Shown here: piece after piece, positions 1-6,034 of the stretch
Layout: every line of letters begins with the position of its first letter
Position numbering within the stretch: the first letter of the stretch is position 1
NCBI GenBank assembly: GCA_937910835.1
Contig: CALEMG010000562.1
Coordinates: 1 to 7,848 of the forward strand
Direction: 5' to 3'
Length of the DNA stretch: 7,848 nt
Origin: an uncultured Alphaproteobacteria bacterium
Lineage (GTDB): Bacteria > Pseudomonadota > Alphaproteobacteria > Sneathiellales > Sneathiellaceae
The notes under the pieces: generated by a model
Databases searched by the model: none
What the model was told of the DNA's origin: nothing
The model's input: the letters and a program-made list of their open reading frames with translations, nothing else
Program-made: the position numbers and the translations under genes

Positions 1-63
1 ATCGAGGCTCTGATTTCGGAAGATCAGGCGGCACTTCTCGCCGAGATCGAGGGCGGCGATTAA
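1..63 (+). CDS. prfA: Peptide chain release factor 1, C-terminal end (partial)
   Basis: Frame 1 is open from the first base and ends in TAA at 61-63, giving the tail IEALISEDQAALLAEIEGGD. A short acidic/alanine-rich helix of the form (L/I)-x-A-L-I-x-x-D-Q-A-x-x-L-A is the usual C-terminus of alphaproteobacterial RF1. prmC starts four bases after the stop, which is the standard prfA-prmC arrangement. RF1 reads UAA and UAG stop codons and is the substrate of PrmC. Only 20 residues are visible, so the call rests on the tail pattern plus the neighbour. Confidence 0.8.
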   Translation: MEALISEDQAALLAEIEGGD

Positions 64-67
64 CCGG

Positions 68-922
68 ATGACAGCTTCTCTTCGATCGGCGGTGCTGGAA
101 GCCGGTGAAATTTTGAGGCTAGCTGATGTAAGCGATGCGAAACGGGACGCCGCATTGCTTCTTGCGACAGTGCTTGGTGAGGAGGTGACTTACCTTTACC
201 GGGAACCGGATCGAATTCTAACAGATGAAGAACGCAAGAGATTCAAGGGGCTTGTTGTGCGCCGAGCGGCGCGGGAACCTCTCTCACATTTGACGGGGCA
301 TCGGGAGTTCTGGAGCCTTGATTTTCTGGTAAGCGAAGATGTTCTGGACCCGAGGCCCGATAGTGAAACCCTCATTGAGGCCGTGCTTTCTTCGCGAAAA
401 CGGGGATTCAATCCGCAGCGTGTGCTGGATCTTGGTACGGGCAGCGGATGTCTGCTGCTGACGATTTTGAGCGAAATACCATCTGCGACGGGTGTAGGAA
501 TAGATTTTAGCGCTGCCGCCCTCGATGTCGCCCGTAAAAATATGCGTCGGTTGGGCATGGAAGCCCGTACCGAATTCCATCGCGGCAATTGGGATCTCGA
601 TCTTGGGGAAAAATTCGATCTTGTGATCAGCAACCCCCCTTACATCTCGACTGGAGACATAGAGGAACTTCAGCCGGAAGTACGGGATTTCGAGCCGCAT
701 CTTGCACTGGATGGAGGGACAGACGGACTCGATTGTTACCGCGCCATTCTTTCCAATATCCGGAATATTTTGCGCCCTGGGGGTCAGTTGGTGTTTGAAG
801 TCGGTATGGATCAGGCGCAGGAAGTTGGGCAAATCATGGAAAATGTCGGGTTTTCATCGCCGGAATTTCATAAGGACATAGCGGCTATTGAGCGATGCGT
901 ATCGGCATTTCTTCGTGATTAG
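68..922 (+). CDS. prmC: Release factor glutamine N5-methyltransferase PrmC (HemK)
   Basis: A 284-residue cytosolic SAM-dependent methyltransferase of usual length for PrmC, which methylates the glutamine of the GGQ motif in RF1 and RF2 and so raises termination efficiency. The N-terminal helical domain (about 1-85) ends in the family signature PLSHLTGHREFWSL (71-84), followed by the D-P-R-P-D-S-E-T substrate/cofactor segment at 94-101. The Rossmann-fold SAM loop is DLGTGSG (121-127), and the catalytic NPPY, which binds the glutamine amide, is at 189-192. ALDGG (213-217) is also typical. The ATG at 68 lies four bases after the prfA stop. A weak purine stretch GAGGG (49-53) inside prfA is the only Shine-Dalgarno candidate, which suggests translational coupling. 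Transcription probably comes from the prfA promoter outside the window. The assignment is secure from motifs and context. Confidence 0.96.
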   Translation: MTASLRSAVLEAGEILRLADVSDAKRDAALLLATVLGEEVTYLYREPDRILTDEERKRFKGLVVRRAAREPLSHLTGHREFWSLDFLVSEDVLDPRPDSETLIEAVLSSRKRGFNPQRVLDLGTGSGCLLLTILSEIPSATGVGIDFSAAALDVARKNMRRLGMEARTEFHRGNWDLDLGEKFDLVISNPPYISTGDIEELQPEVRDFEPHLALDGGTDGLDCYRAILSNIRNILRPGGQLVFEVGMDQAQEVGQIMENVGFSSPEFHKDIAAIERCVSAFLRD

Positions 923-999
923 TGTGCTTTTTTTGAAAAAAGGTTGGATTATTGCGTAAACAGATTGTAGGCTTTCAGCAGATCATATGTGAAAAACGA

Positions 1000-1016
1000 G
1001 ACCTGATCTTAAGGTC
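1000..1016 (+). repeat. Small hairpin in the prmC-DUF4167 gap
   Basis: GACCT (1000-1004) and AGGTC (1012-1016) form a 5-bp stem with a 7-base loop. No T-run follows, so it is not a classic terminator. It sits in the 244-base non-coding stretch between prmC and the next gene and may be part of a structured leader. It is short enough to be chance. Confidence 0.3.
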
Positions 1017-1036
1017 CATGGTCGCTATTTAATTCA

Positions 1037-1108
1037 AATTCAGGCCTGAGCTTCCAGATTAAGGACATCTAGGTAGCGCGCGAATGGGTTTTTGCAGGTG
1101 CCTGAATT
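1037..1108 (+). repeat. Long-range inverted repeat upstream of the DUF4167 gene
   Basis: AATTCAGGC (1037-1045) is the exact reverse complement of GCCTGAATT (1100-1108), a 9-bp stem enclosing 54 bases. Each arm also contains or overlaps its own small palindrome: CAGGCCTG at 1041-1048 and CAGGTGCCTG at 1095-1104. The repeat ends about 60 bases before the ATG at 1167. In RNA it could fold as a leader structure, and in DNA the CAGG/CCTG units could be protein sites. No known riboswitch or leader family was recognised, and function is unproven. Confidence 0.4.
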
Positions 1109-1166
1109 GAAAGAATTTTACACTAAGTGAAATTTTGAACTCTAGATTGGCGGAATCATTGCAGTT

Positions 1167-1805
1167 ATGAGAGTAAGTAGTAATAGACGTCCCCGTGGTG
1201 GACGAACGAATTCTGGCGGAAATCGGCCCGGGTCAGGAAACAATCGTCGGCAGAATGGCGGTAACCGTAACTATGATAGCAATGGTCCCGATGGAAAGAT
1301 CCGAGGGACGGCAAATCAGGTTTACGATAAATACACGGCCCTCGGAACCGATGCCCAGACATCGGGTGACCGTGTTGCCGCTGAAAATTATTTCCAGCAT
1401 GCTGAACATTATTTCCGGATAATTGCCGCGAATACGGTTCCGCTCAAGGAAAAGCAATCCTCTGAAAGTTCTGACAATGCGCCGGTAACGTCAGAGGGTG
1501 AAAACGCAGCCTCAGCGCCGCGTAAGTCAAGAAACCGCAATAATGAAGAACAGGCGTCCGGAAGTGATGGGCGGGATGGTGTGAAATGCAATCCTGCTGT
1601 TGTTGATCCAGGCACGGCGGAACAGCCCGTCATTGAACTCGCGAGCGAGAATGGCGCGCCCAAATCCACCGATATTTCGGATGATGAAGATGATGACACG
1701 GCAAAACCGAAACGCAAGGTGAGCCGGACGCGAACCCTTCGGCGCCGGACATCGAGCCGGAATGTCATTGAAGAAGACCCGGAAGAAGTCAACACGACTG
1801 ACTGA
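1167..1805 (+). CDS. DUF4167 domain-containing protein (alphaproteobacterial, low complexity)
   Basis: A 212-residue protein of unknown function. Residues 1-36 are rich in Arg, Gly and Asn, as in nucleic-acid-binding tails. Residues about 37-90 are the conserved DUF4167 core, recognisable from the pattern SNGPDGKIRGTA (38-49) and GDRVAAENYFQHAEHYFRII (67-86). The middle (91-170) is variable, polar and probably disordered. It is followed by an acidic patch SDDEDDD (171-177), a strongly basic stretch (181-198) and an acidic tail. There is no signal peptide or membrane segment, so a cytoplasmic protein is expected. The ATG at 1167 is preferred because the conserved core and basic tail both lie downstream, although only a weak GGCGGA-like purine tract precedes it. 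Position between prmC and clpB matches the order I know from many alphaproteobacteria. RNA or ribosome association is a guess from composition only. Confidence 0.88.
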   Translation: MRVSSNRRPRGGRTNSGGNRPGSGNNRRQNGGNRNYDSNGPDGKIRGTANQVYDKYTALGTDAQTSGDRVAAENYFQHAEHYFRIIAANTVPLKEKQSSESSDNAPVTSEGENAASAPRKSRNRNNEEQASGSDGRDGVKCNPAVVDPGTAEQPVIELASENGAPKSTDISDDEDDDTAKPKRKVSRTRTLRRRTSSRNVIEEDPEEVNTTD

Positions 1806-1848
1806 GGCGCGTTCCGTTTCCGGAAATAATAACCCGCGGATCAAAGAT

Positions 1849-1886
1849 AAGGGGAGGTCTGGATTTGGCCTCCCCTTTGCATTTTC
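1849..1886 (+). terminator. Rho-independent-type terminator after the DUF4167 gene
   Basis: AAGGGGAGG (1849-1857) pairs perfectly with CCTCCCCTT (1869-1877). A T-G and a C-G pair extend the stem inward to leave a 7-base loop at 1860-1866. The tail TTGCATTTT is only moderately T-rich. It lies about 45 bases after the stop at 1805 and before the clpB promoter, so it separates the prmC/DUF4167 transcript from clpB. Confidence 0.8.
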
Positions 1887-1922
1887 GATGTATATCCCGG
1901 AGTGAATGGCCTCGAATATCTG

Positions 1923-1953
1923 CTTGAAATTACCCTCATTCCGCCCACATATA
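1923..1953 (+). promoter_or_regulatory. Sigma-32 (RpoH) heat-shock promoter of clpB
   Basis: A CTTGAA -35 box (1923-1928, followed by another A) is separated by 16 bases from CCACATATA (1945-1953). That matches the heat-shock -10 consensus CCCCATTTA at 7 of 9 positions. The spacing fits the RpoH class and differs from vegetative promoters. Transcription would start near 1960, giving a leader of roughly 90 bases before the clpB ATG at 2054. RpoH control of clpB is well established in other proteobacteria; here it is inferred from the sequence match and position. Confidence 0.75.
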
Positions 1954-2043
1954 AGCCAGTAATGAAGCCGTTGGCGGGTTCGTAATATGATTGCCTCCGA
2001 GGGATCAAAAAGAGCTGCGCAAAGAAGCAACGGTCTATGTGTC

Positions 2044-2048
2044 GAGGA
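2044..2048 (+). promoter_or_regulatory. Shine-Dalgarno site that fixes the clpB start
   Basis: GAGGA lies five bases before the ATG at 2054. The reading frame stays open further upstream to a TTG at 1991, but that codon has no suitably placed purine tract, and the extra 21 residues are not ClpB-like. This site supports the ATG at 2054 as the true start. Confidence 0.75.
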
Positions 2049-2053
2049 CGAGC

Positions 2054-4642
2054 ATGGATATCGAAAAATACACAGATCGGTCGAAGGGATTTATTCAATC
2101 GGCCCAATCATTGGCGTTACGTGAAAATCACCAAAGACTGACGCCGGAGCATCTATTAAAAGTACTTCTGGATGATAAGGAGGGACTGGCGAGCGGGCTT
2201 ATCGCGAAAGCTGGTGGCGACGCAAGCGTTGCGCGTCAGGGAATTGAGGCTGTAATGGCCAAACTTCCGCAAGTGACGGGCAGCGGGGCAGGCCAGATAA
2301 GCTTGACACCAGAGCTCGCGCGCGTTTTTGCGTCTGCTGAGAAGCTTGCGGATAAGGCCGGTGACAGCTTTGTAACGGCGGAGCGCCTTCTTCTTGCGCT
2401 TGCGTTGGAAAAGGGAACGGAATCCGCAAAAATCCTGAGCAATGCGAAGGTTACCCCCAATAGTCTGAACGAGGCGATTAATGACCTACGTAAAGGTCGC
2501 ACGGCTGATAGCAGTGGGGCAGAAGCAAGCTATGATGCGCTGAATAAATATGCAAGGGATCTGACCGAGGCGGCCAAAAAGGGCAAGCTTGACCCGGTTA
2601 TCGGCCGCGATGAAGAAATCCGCCGGACGATCCAGGTGCTGTCTCGCCGGACAAAGAACAACCCGGTCCTGATCGGGGAGCCCGGCGTTGGTAAAACGGC
2701 CATCATCGAGGGCCTGGCCCTTCGGATTGTTAATGGCGATGTGCCAGAGAGCCTCAAAGACAAGAAGCTGATGAGTCTCGATCTGGGACAGCTGATTGCC
2801 GGTGCCAAATATCGTGGAGAGTTTGAGGAACGGCTGAAAGCGGTATTATCCGAGATTTCCGCGACAGATGGCGAAATCATTCTCTTTATCGATGAGTTGC
2901 ACACACTTGTTGGGGCAGGAGCAGCGGAAGGTTCCATGGATGCGTCCAACCTGTTGAAGCCTGCATTGGCGCGTGGTGAGCTTCACTGCGTTGGCGCAAC
3001 GACGCTTGATGAATATCGCAAGTATATCGAAAAAGACGCAGCTTTAGCCCGCCGGTTCCAGTCGGTCTTCGTCTCCGAACCCTCCGTGGAGGATACGATT
3101 TCCATCCTACGTGGCCTCAAGGAGAAATACGAGGTTCATCACGGGGTGCAGATTTCTGATAGCGCTCTTGTCGCTGCAGCAACATTATCCAATCGGTATA
3201 TCACGGACCGTTTCCTTCCCGATAAGGCCATTGACCTTATGGACGAAGCGGCCAGCCGTCGGCGCATGGAAGTAGATAGCAAGCCCGAGGAAGTTGATGA
3301 GCTGGATCGTAAGATCCTGCAAATGAAGATCGAGGCTTCTGCGCTTGAGAAAGAAACGGACAAGGCCTCGAAAGAACGCCTTGAAAAGTTGAAAACGGAG
3401 TTGGTCGAGCTTGAGAAGCAATCTGCTGACCTCACGGAAAGCTGGCAGATGGAGAAGGAAAAGCTCAACCGTGCCCAGAGTGTTAAAGAGCAGCTCGATG
3501 CGGCGCGCAATGAACTTGCAAATGTACAGCGGCTGGGGAACCTGCAACGCGCGGGTGAGCTCGCCTATGGCGCTATTCCGGAACTTGAAAAGCAGCTTGA
3601 AGAAGCCGAAGAAGCGGAAGGTTCTTCCATTGTGCGCGACAGCGTCAAGGAAGAGGATATTGCGGGTGTCGTTTCGCGCTGGACCGGTATTCCGATCGAT
3701 AAGATGCTTTCTGGTGAGCGCGAAAAGCTGCTGAACATGGAAGCAGAGCTTCGCAAACGTGTTATCGGTCAGGAAGAAGCACTTGTGGCCGTTTCCAATG
3801 CGGTTCGTCGCTCTCGTGCGGGTCTTCAGGACCCGAACCAACCGATTGGTTCATTTCTGTTCCTCGGGCCGACCGGTGTGGGTAAGACGGAACTCACCAA
3901 GGCTTTAGCGGGCTTCCTGTTCGATGACGAACATGCCTTGCTTCGTGTCGATATGTCAGAGTTTATGGAGAAGCACAGTGTTGCTCGTCTCATTGGTGCG
4001 CCTCCAGGATATGTCGGTTATGATCAGGGTGGTGTGATCACGGAGGCCGTGCGTCGGCGCCCGTATCAGGTCATTCTGTTTGACGAGATCGAGAAAGCGC
4101 ACCCGGACGTCTTCAACGTCTTGCTCCAGGTTCTGGATGACGGCCGCCTGACCGATGGACAGGGCCGGACGGTGGATTTCAAGAATACTCTCATTATTCT
4201 GACGTCCAACCTTGGCAGCGAGCATATGGCTAGTGGTGACGATGTGGATGACGAACTGGTTCGTCACAAGGTAATGGAAACAGTCCGTGCCTCCTTCCGG
4301 CCGGAGTTCCTGAACCGGCTAGATGAGCAGATCATCTTCCATCGCCTGACCCGCGAGAATATGAGCGACATCGTCGATATTCAACTTGAGCATCTGCAGT
4401 CATTACTGGCAGATCGGCGAATTGAGCTTGAACTTGATCCGACGGCCTATGAGTGGGTAGCCAATCGCGGATATGATCCGATTTATGGCGCTCGGCCTTT
4501 AAAAAGGGTGATCCAGCGATACCTGCAAAACCCGCTGGCATCGTTGATACTCGAAGGTAATATCGAGGACGGTGCAAAAGTGAAAGTTAGTGCCGGCGAG
4601 GATGGGCTTTTGATCAACGATGTTCTGGCTGACGCAGCTTAG
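2054..4642 (+). CDS. clpB: ATP-dependent chaperone / disaggregase ClpB
   Basis: An 862-residue AAA+ protein, close to the E. coli length of 857. Hexameric ClpB threads aggregated proteins through its pore with DnaK/DnaJ/GrpE to resolubilise them after heat stress. Numbering is from the ATG at 2054. The N-terminal Clp repeat domain spans about 1-145. NBD1 has Walker A GEPGVGKT (208-215), pore-loop KYRG (252-255), Walker B ILFIDE (276-281) and the arginine pair in LARRF (331-335). The coiled-coil middle domain, about 405-525, is what distinguishes ClpB from ClpA and ClpC and carries many K/E heptads. NBD2 has Walker A GPTGVGKT (605-612), pore-loop GYVG (652-655), Walker B VILFDE (673-678) and sensor-2 GAR (812-814). 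All key residues are present. No ClpP-binding loop was noticed. The gene forms its own unit, with a heat-shock promoter upstream and a strong terminator downstream. Confidence 0.98.
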   Translation: MDIEKYTDRSKGFIQSAQSLALRENHQRLTPEHLLKVLLDDKEGLASGLIAKAGGDASVARQGIEAVMAKLPQVTGSGAGQISLTPELARVFASAEKLADKAGDSFVTAERLLLALALEKGTESAKILSNAKVTPNSLNEAINDLRKGRTADSSGAEASYDALNKYARDLTEAAKKGKLDPVIGRDEEIRRTIQVLSRRTKNNPVLIGEPGVGKTAIIEGLALRIVNGDVPESLKDKKLMSLDLGQLIAGAKYRGEFEERLKAVLSEISATDGEIILFIDELHTLVGAGAAEGSMDASNLLKPALARGELHCVGATTLDEYRKYIEKDAALARRFQSVFVSEPSVEDTISILRGLKEKYEVHHGVQISDSALVAAATLSNRYITDRFLPDKAIDLMDEAASRRRMEVDSKPEEVDELDRKILQMKIEASALEKETDKASKERLEKLKTELVELEKQSADLTESWQMEKEKLNRAQSVKEQLDAARNELANVQRLGNLQRAGELAYGAIPELEKQLEEAEEAEGSSIVRDSVKEEDIAGVVSRWTGIPIDKMLSGEREKLLNMEAELRKRVIGQEEALVAVSNAVRRSRAGLQDPNQPIGSFLFLGPTGVGKTELTKALAGFLFDDEHALLRVDMSEFMEKHSVARLIGAPPGYVGYDQGGVITEAVRRRPYQVILFDEIEKAHPDVFNVLLQVLDDGRLTDGQGRTVDFKNTLIILTSNLGSEHMASGDDVDDELVRHKVMETVRASFRPEFLNRLDEQIIFHRLTRENMSDIVDIQLEHLQSLLADRRIELELDPTAYEWVANRGYDPIYGARPLKRVIQRYLQNPLASLILEGNIEDGAKVKVSAGEDGLLINDVLADAA

Positions 4643-4662
4643 GTTCGATTTGCGTAAAGATT

Positions 4663-4700
4663 AAAAAGGCGGTTGCCATGCTGTGGTAGCCGCCTTTTTT
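4663..4700. terminator. Bidirectional terminator between convergent clpB and the MFS gene
   Basis: A nearly perfect 16-bp stem pairs AAAAAGGCGGTTGCCA (4663-4678) with TGGTAGCCGCCTTTTT (4684-4699), with two G-T pairs and a 5-base loop TGCTG. A T-run (4695-4700) follows on the + strand. The A-run at 4663-4667 becomes a T-run on the - strand, so the element can end both clpB (stop at 4642) and the convergent transporter gene (stop codon at 4718-4720). Confidence 0.93.
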
Positions 4701-4717
4701 ACGAAGGTATCGTATCT

Positions 4718-5950
4718 CTATGCTGGTGTTTTATAGGGTTGAAGTATCTTCAGGCTAACCGCAAGAGCGCTCGCGAGAAGCATTCCGATAATGGAAAGAA
4801 GGAATGGTAGCTCCAGAAAAATATTCATCAACTCTTCGCCTATGAGGGAAACAACCCCACCCCCGAAGGTGAATAGAGAAATTGATATGCCCATTACCCA
4901 CCCTTGTTTGTCTTCGGACACGGCATCGGAGAAGATCGACAAGCAGTTTGTATAGGCGACTCCATAGGCCATCAACAACGGTAACATGCTTGCTACGGCG
5001 ACATATTCATTGCCACTGAGCAGGAAAATTCCCTGAAAAAGAGCCATGGTGAGCAGGGAGCCGCTGACAATCTTTTCCTGCGTAAATCGGTCTGCCAGAG
5101 GTTTGATCAGATATCGGCTACCAACGGCGAGGCCGATCCCAATTACGAGCATTGCCGCACTGTTTTCAATGGTCGTAAATGCAAATTTTCGAAAGAGGTA
5201 AACGATGGAATAGATGTAAAAAAGCGTGAGCGAGAAAACGCAGATAAAGAAGACAATGGAAATATTCTGAATGGCCTTTGTTTTTGCGGCGGCGGCAAGC
5301 TCGGTAAAAGCCGAGAAAATGTTAAAGGTGAAATTTCCATCGGTCTCCCGCACATCCTTAAAATACTTCAAAACAAGGATTAGATTTATGAGCAAGCATG
5401 CCGTGATAATATAGACGGGAACGGTGACATTTAACTCAGGCCACAAAGTCTTGTCGGAGAATACGCCCCCGACAATGGGGCCGAAGGCAAGCCCCGCCGC
5501 TAAGGCCGCAACAAGGCGCCCAAGATTCTCGGTGCGATTTTCATCGGTGCTAATATCAATGATGGCTGCCTGCGAAACAGACTGGCTGCCAGCGGTAAAT
5601 CCGGCGACGATCCGCCCGAGTACAAGCAGGCTAATACTCTGCAAATATATCCCAATAATTGTCAGGACATAGCCGAGTGCTGATCCAATCAGGCAGATCA
5701 CCAGAGCTTTCTTGCGTCCAACATCATCGGAGTAACTTGCAATCATTGTGGCTCCGAGAAACCAGCAAAAGAAGAAACTGCCTGTGATCAAGCCATAATA
5801 GAAGTTCCGGGTTGAGGCCGTTGTTCCTTCCGGCAAAAAATGACTTGCCGGATTAATGATCAATGTTGTTAAGGCCGGAAATAAAATTCCCTGCCCGGCG
5901 ACGTCGAGCATCACAACAAAGTACAATGTGAAAAGAGCTTTATTATTCAA
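4718..5950 (-). CDS. MFS transporter, DHA1/TetA-like drug:H+ antiporter type
   Basis: A 410-residue inner-membrane protein with hydrophobic segments consistent with 12 TM helices and a central loop near residues 198-228. Helix 1 carries D16 and a GQG turn (19-21). The loop after helix 2 holds the MFS motif A core SDDVGRKK (74-81). GRIVAG (112-117) contains the conserved helix-4 arginine. GLAFGPIVGG (153-162) matches motif C of proton-driven exporters. Export of a small molecule in exchange for protons is therefore likely, but the substrate is unknown. The start is TTG (5950-5948): the in-frame stop lies six codons upstream and no ATG or GTG is available before helix 1. A convincing Shine-Dalgarno is lacking. 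The gene lies 84 bases downstream of the M23 peptidase gene on the same strand with no terminator between, so co-transcription is possible. Its AT content seems slightly higher than that of clpB, too little to argue for transfer. Confidence 0.9.
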   Translation of the reverse strand: MNNKALFTLYFVVMLDVAGQGILFPALTTLIINPASHFLPEGTTASTRNFYYGLITGSFFFCWFLGATMIASYSDDVGRKKALVICLIGSALGYVLTIIGIYLQSISLLVLGRIVAGFTAGSQSVSQAAIIDISTDENRTENLGRLVAALAAGLAFGPIVGGVFSDKTLWPELNVTVPVYIITACLLINLILVLKYFKDVRETDGNFTFNIFSAFTELAAAAKTKAIQNISIVFFICVFSLTLFYIYSIVYLFRKFAFTTIENSAAMLVIGIGLAVGSRYLIKPLADRFTQEKIVSGSLLTMALFQGIFLLSGNEYVAVASMLPLLMAYGVAYTNCLSIFSDAVSEDKQGWVMGISISLFTFGGGVVSLIGEELMNIFLELPFLLSIIGMLLASALAVSLKILQPYKTPA

Positions 5951-6034
5951 ACCAACACCGTTCTGTTATCCGCCGTCAATGGCTAAGATAATGGTTTAAT
6001 TTGGCAGCTACTTTGTTACTTACGAACGATATTA

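Noticed and set aside
927..942. CTTTTTT-TG-AAAAAAG as a terminator after prmC
   Set aside because: The arms are pure A-T and the loop is only two bases, so a stable terminator hairpin is not expected.
1084..1110. Eight-codon frame (MGFCRCLN) as a leader peptide
   Set aside because: Very short, no good Shine-Dalgarno, no codon run that would suggest attenuation, and it overlaps the inverted repeat.
1527..2107. Overlapping - strand open frames across the DUF4167 end and clpB leader
   Set aside because: They run through the terminator, the heat-shock promoter and two real genes, with no domain pattern.
3185..3841. 218-codon open frame on the - strand
   Set aside because: Entirely antisense to clpB and without family features; a shadow of the biased codon use of clpB.
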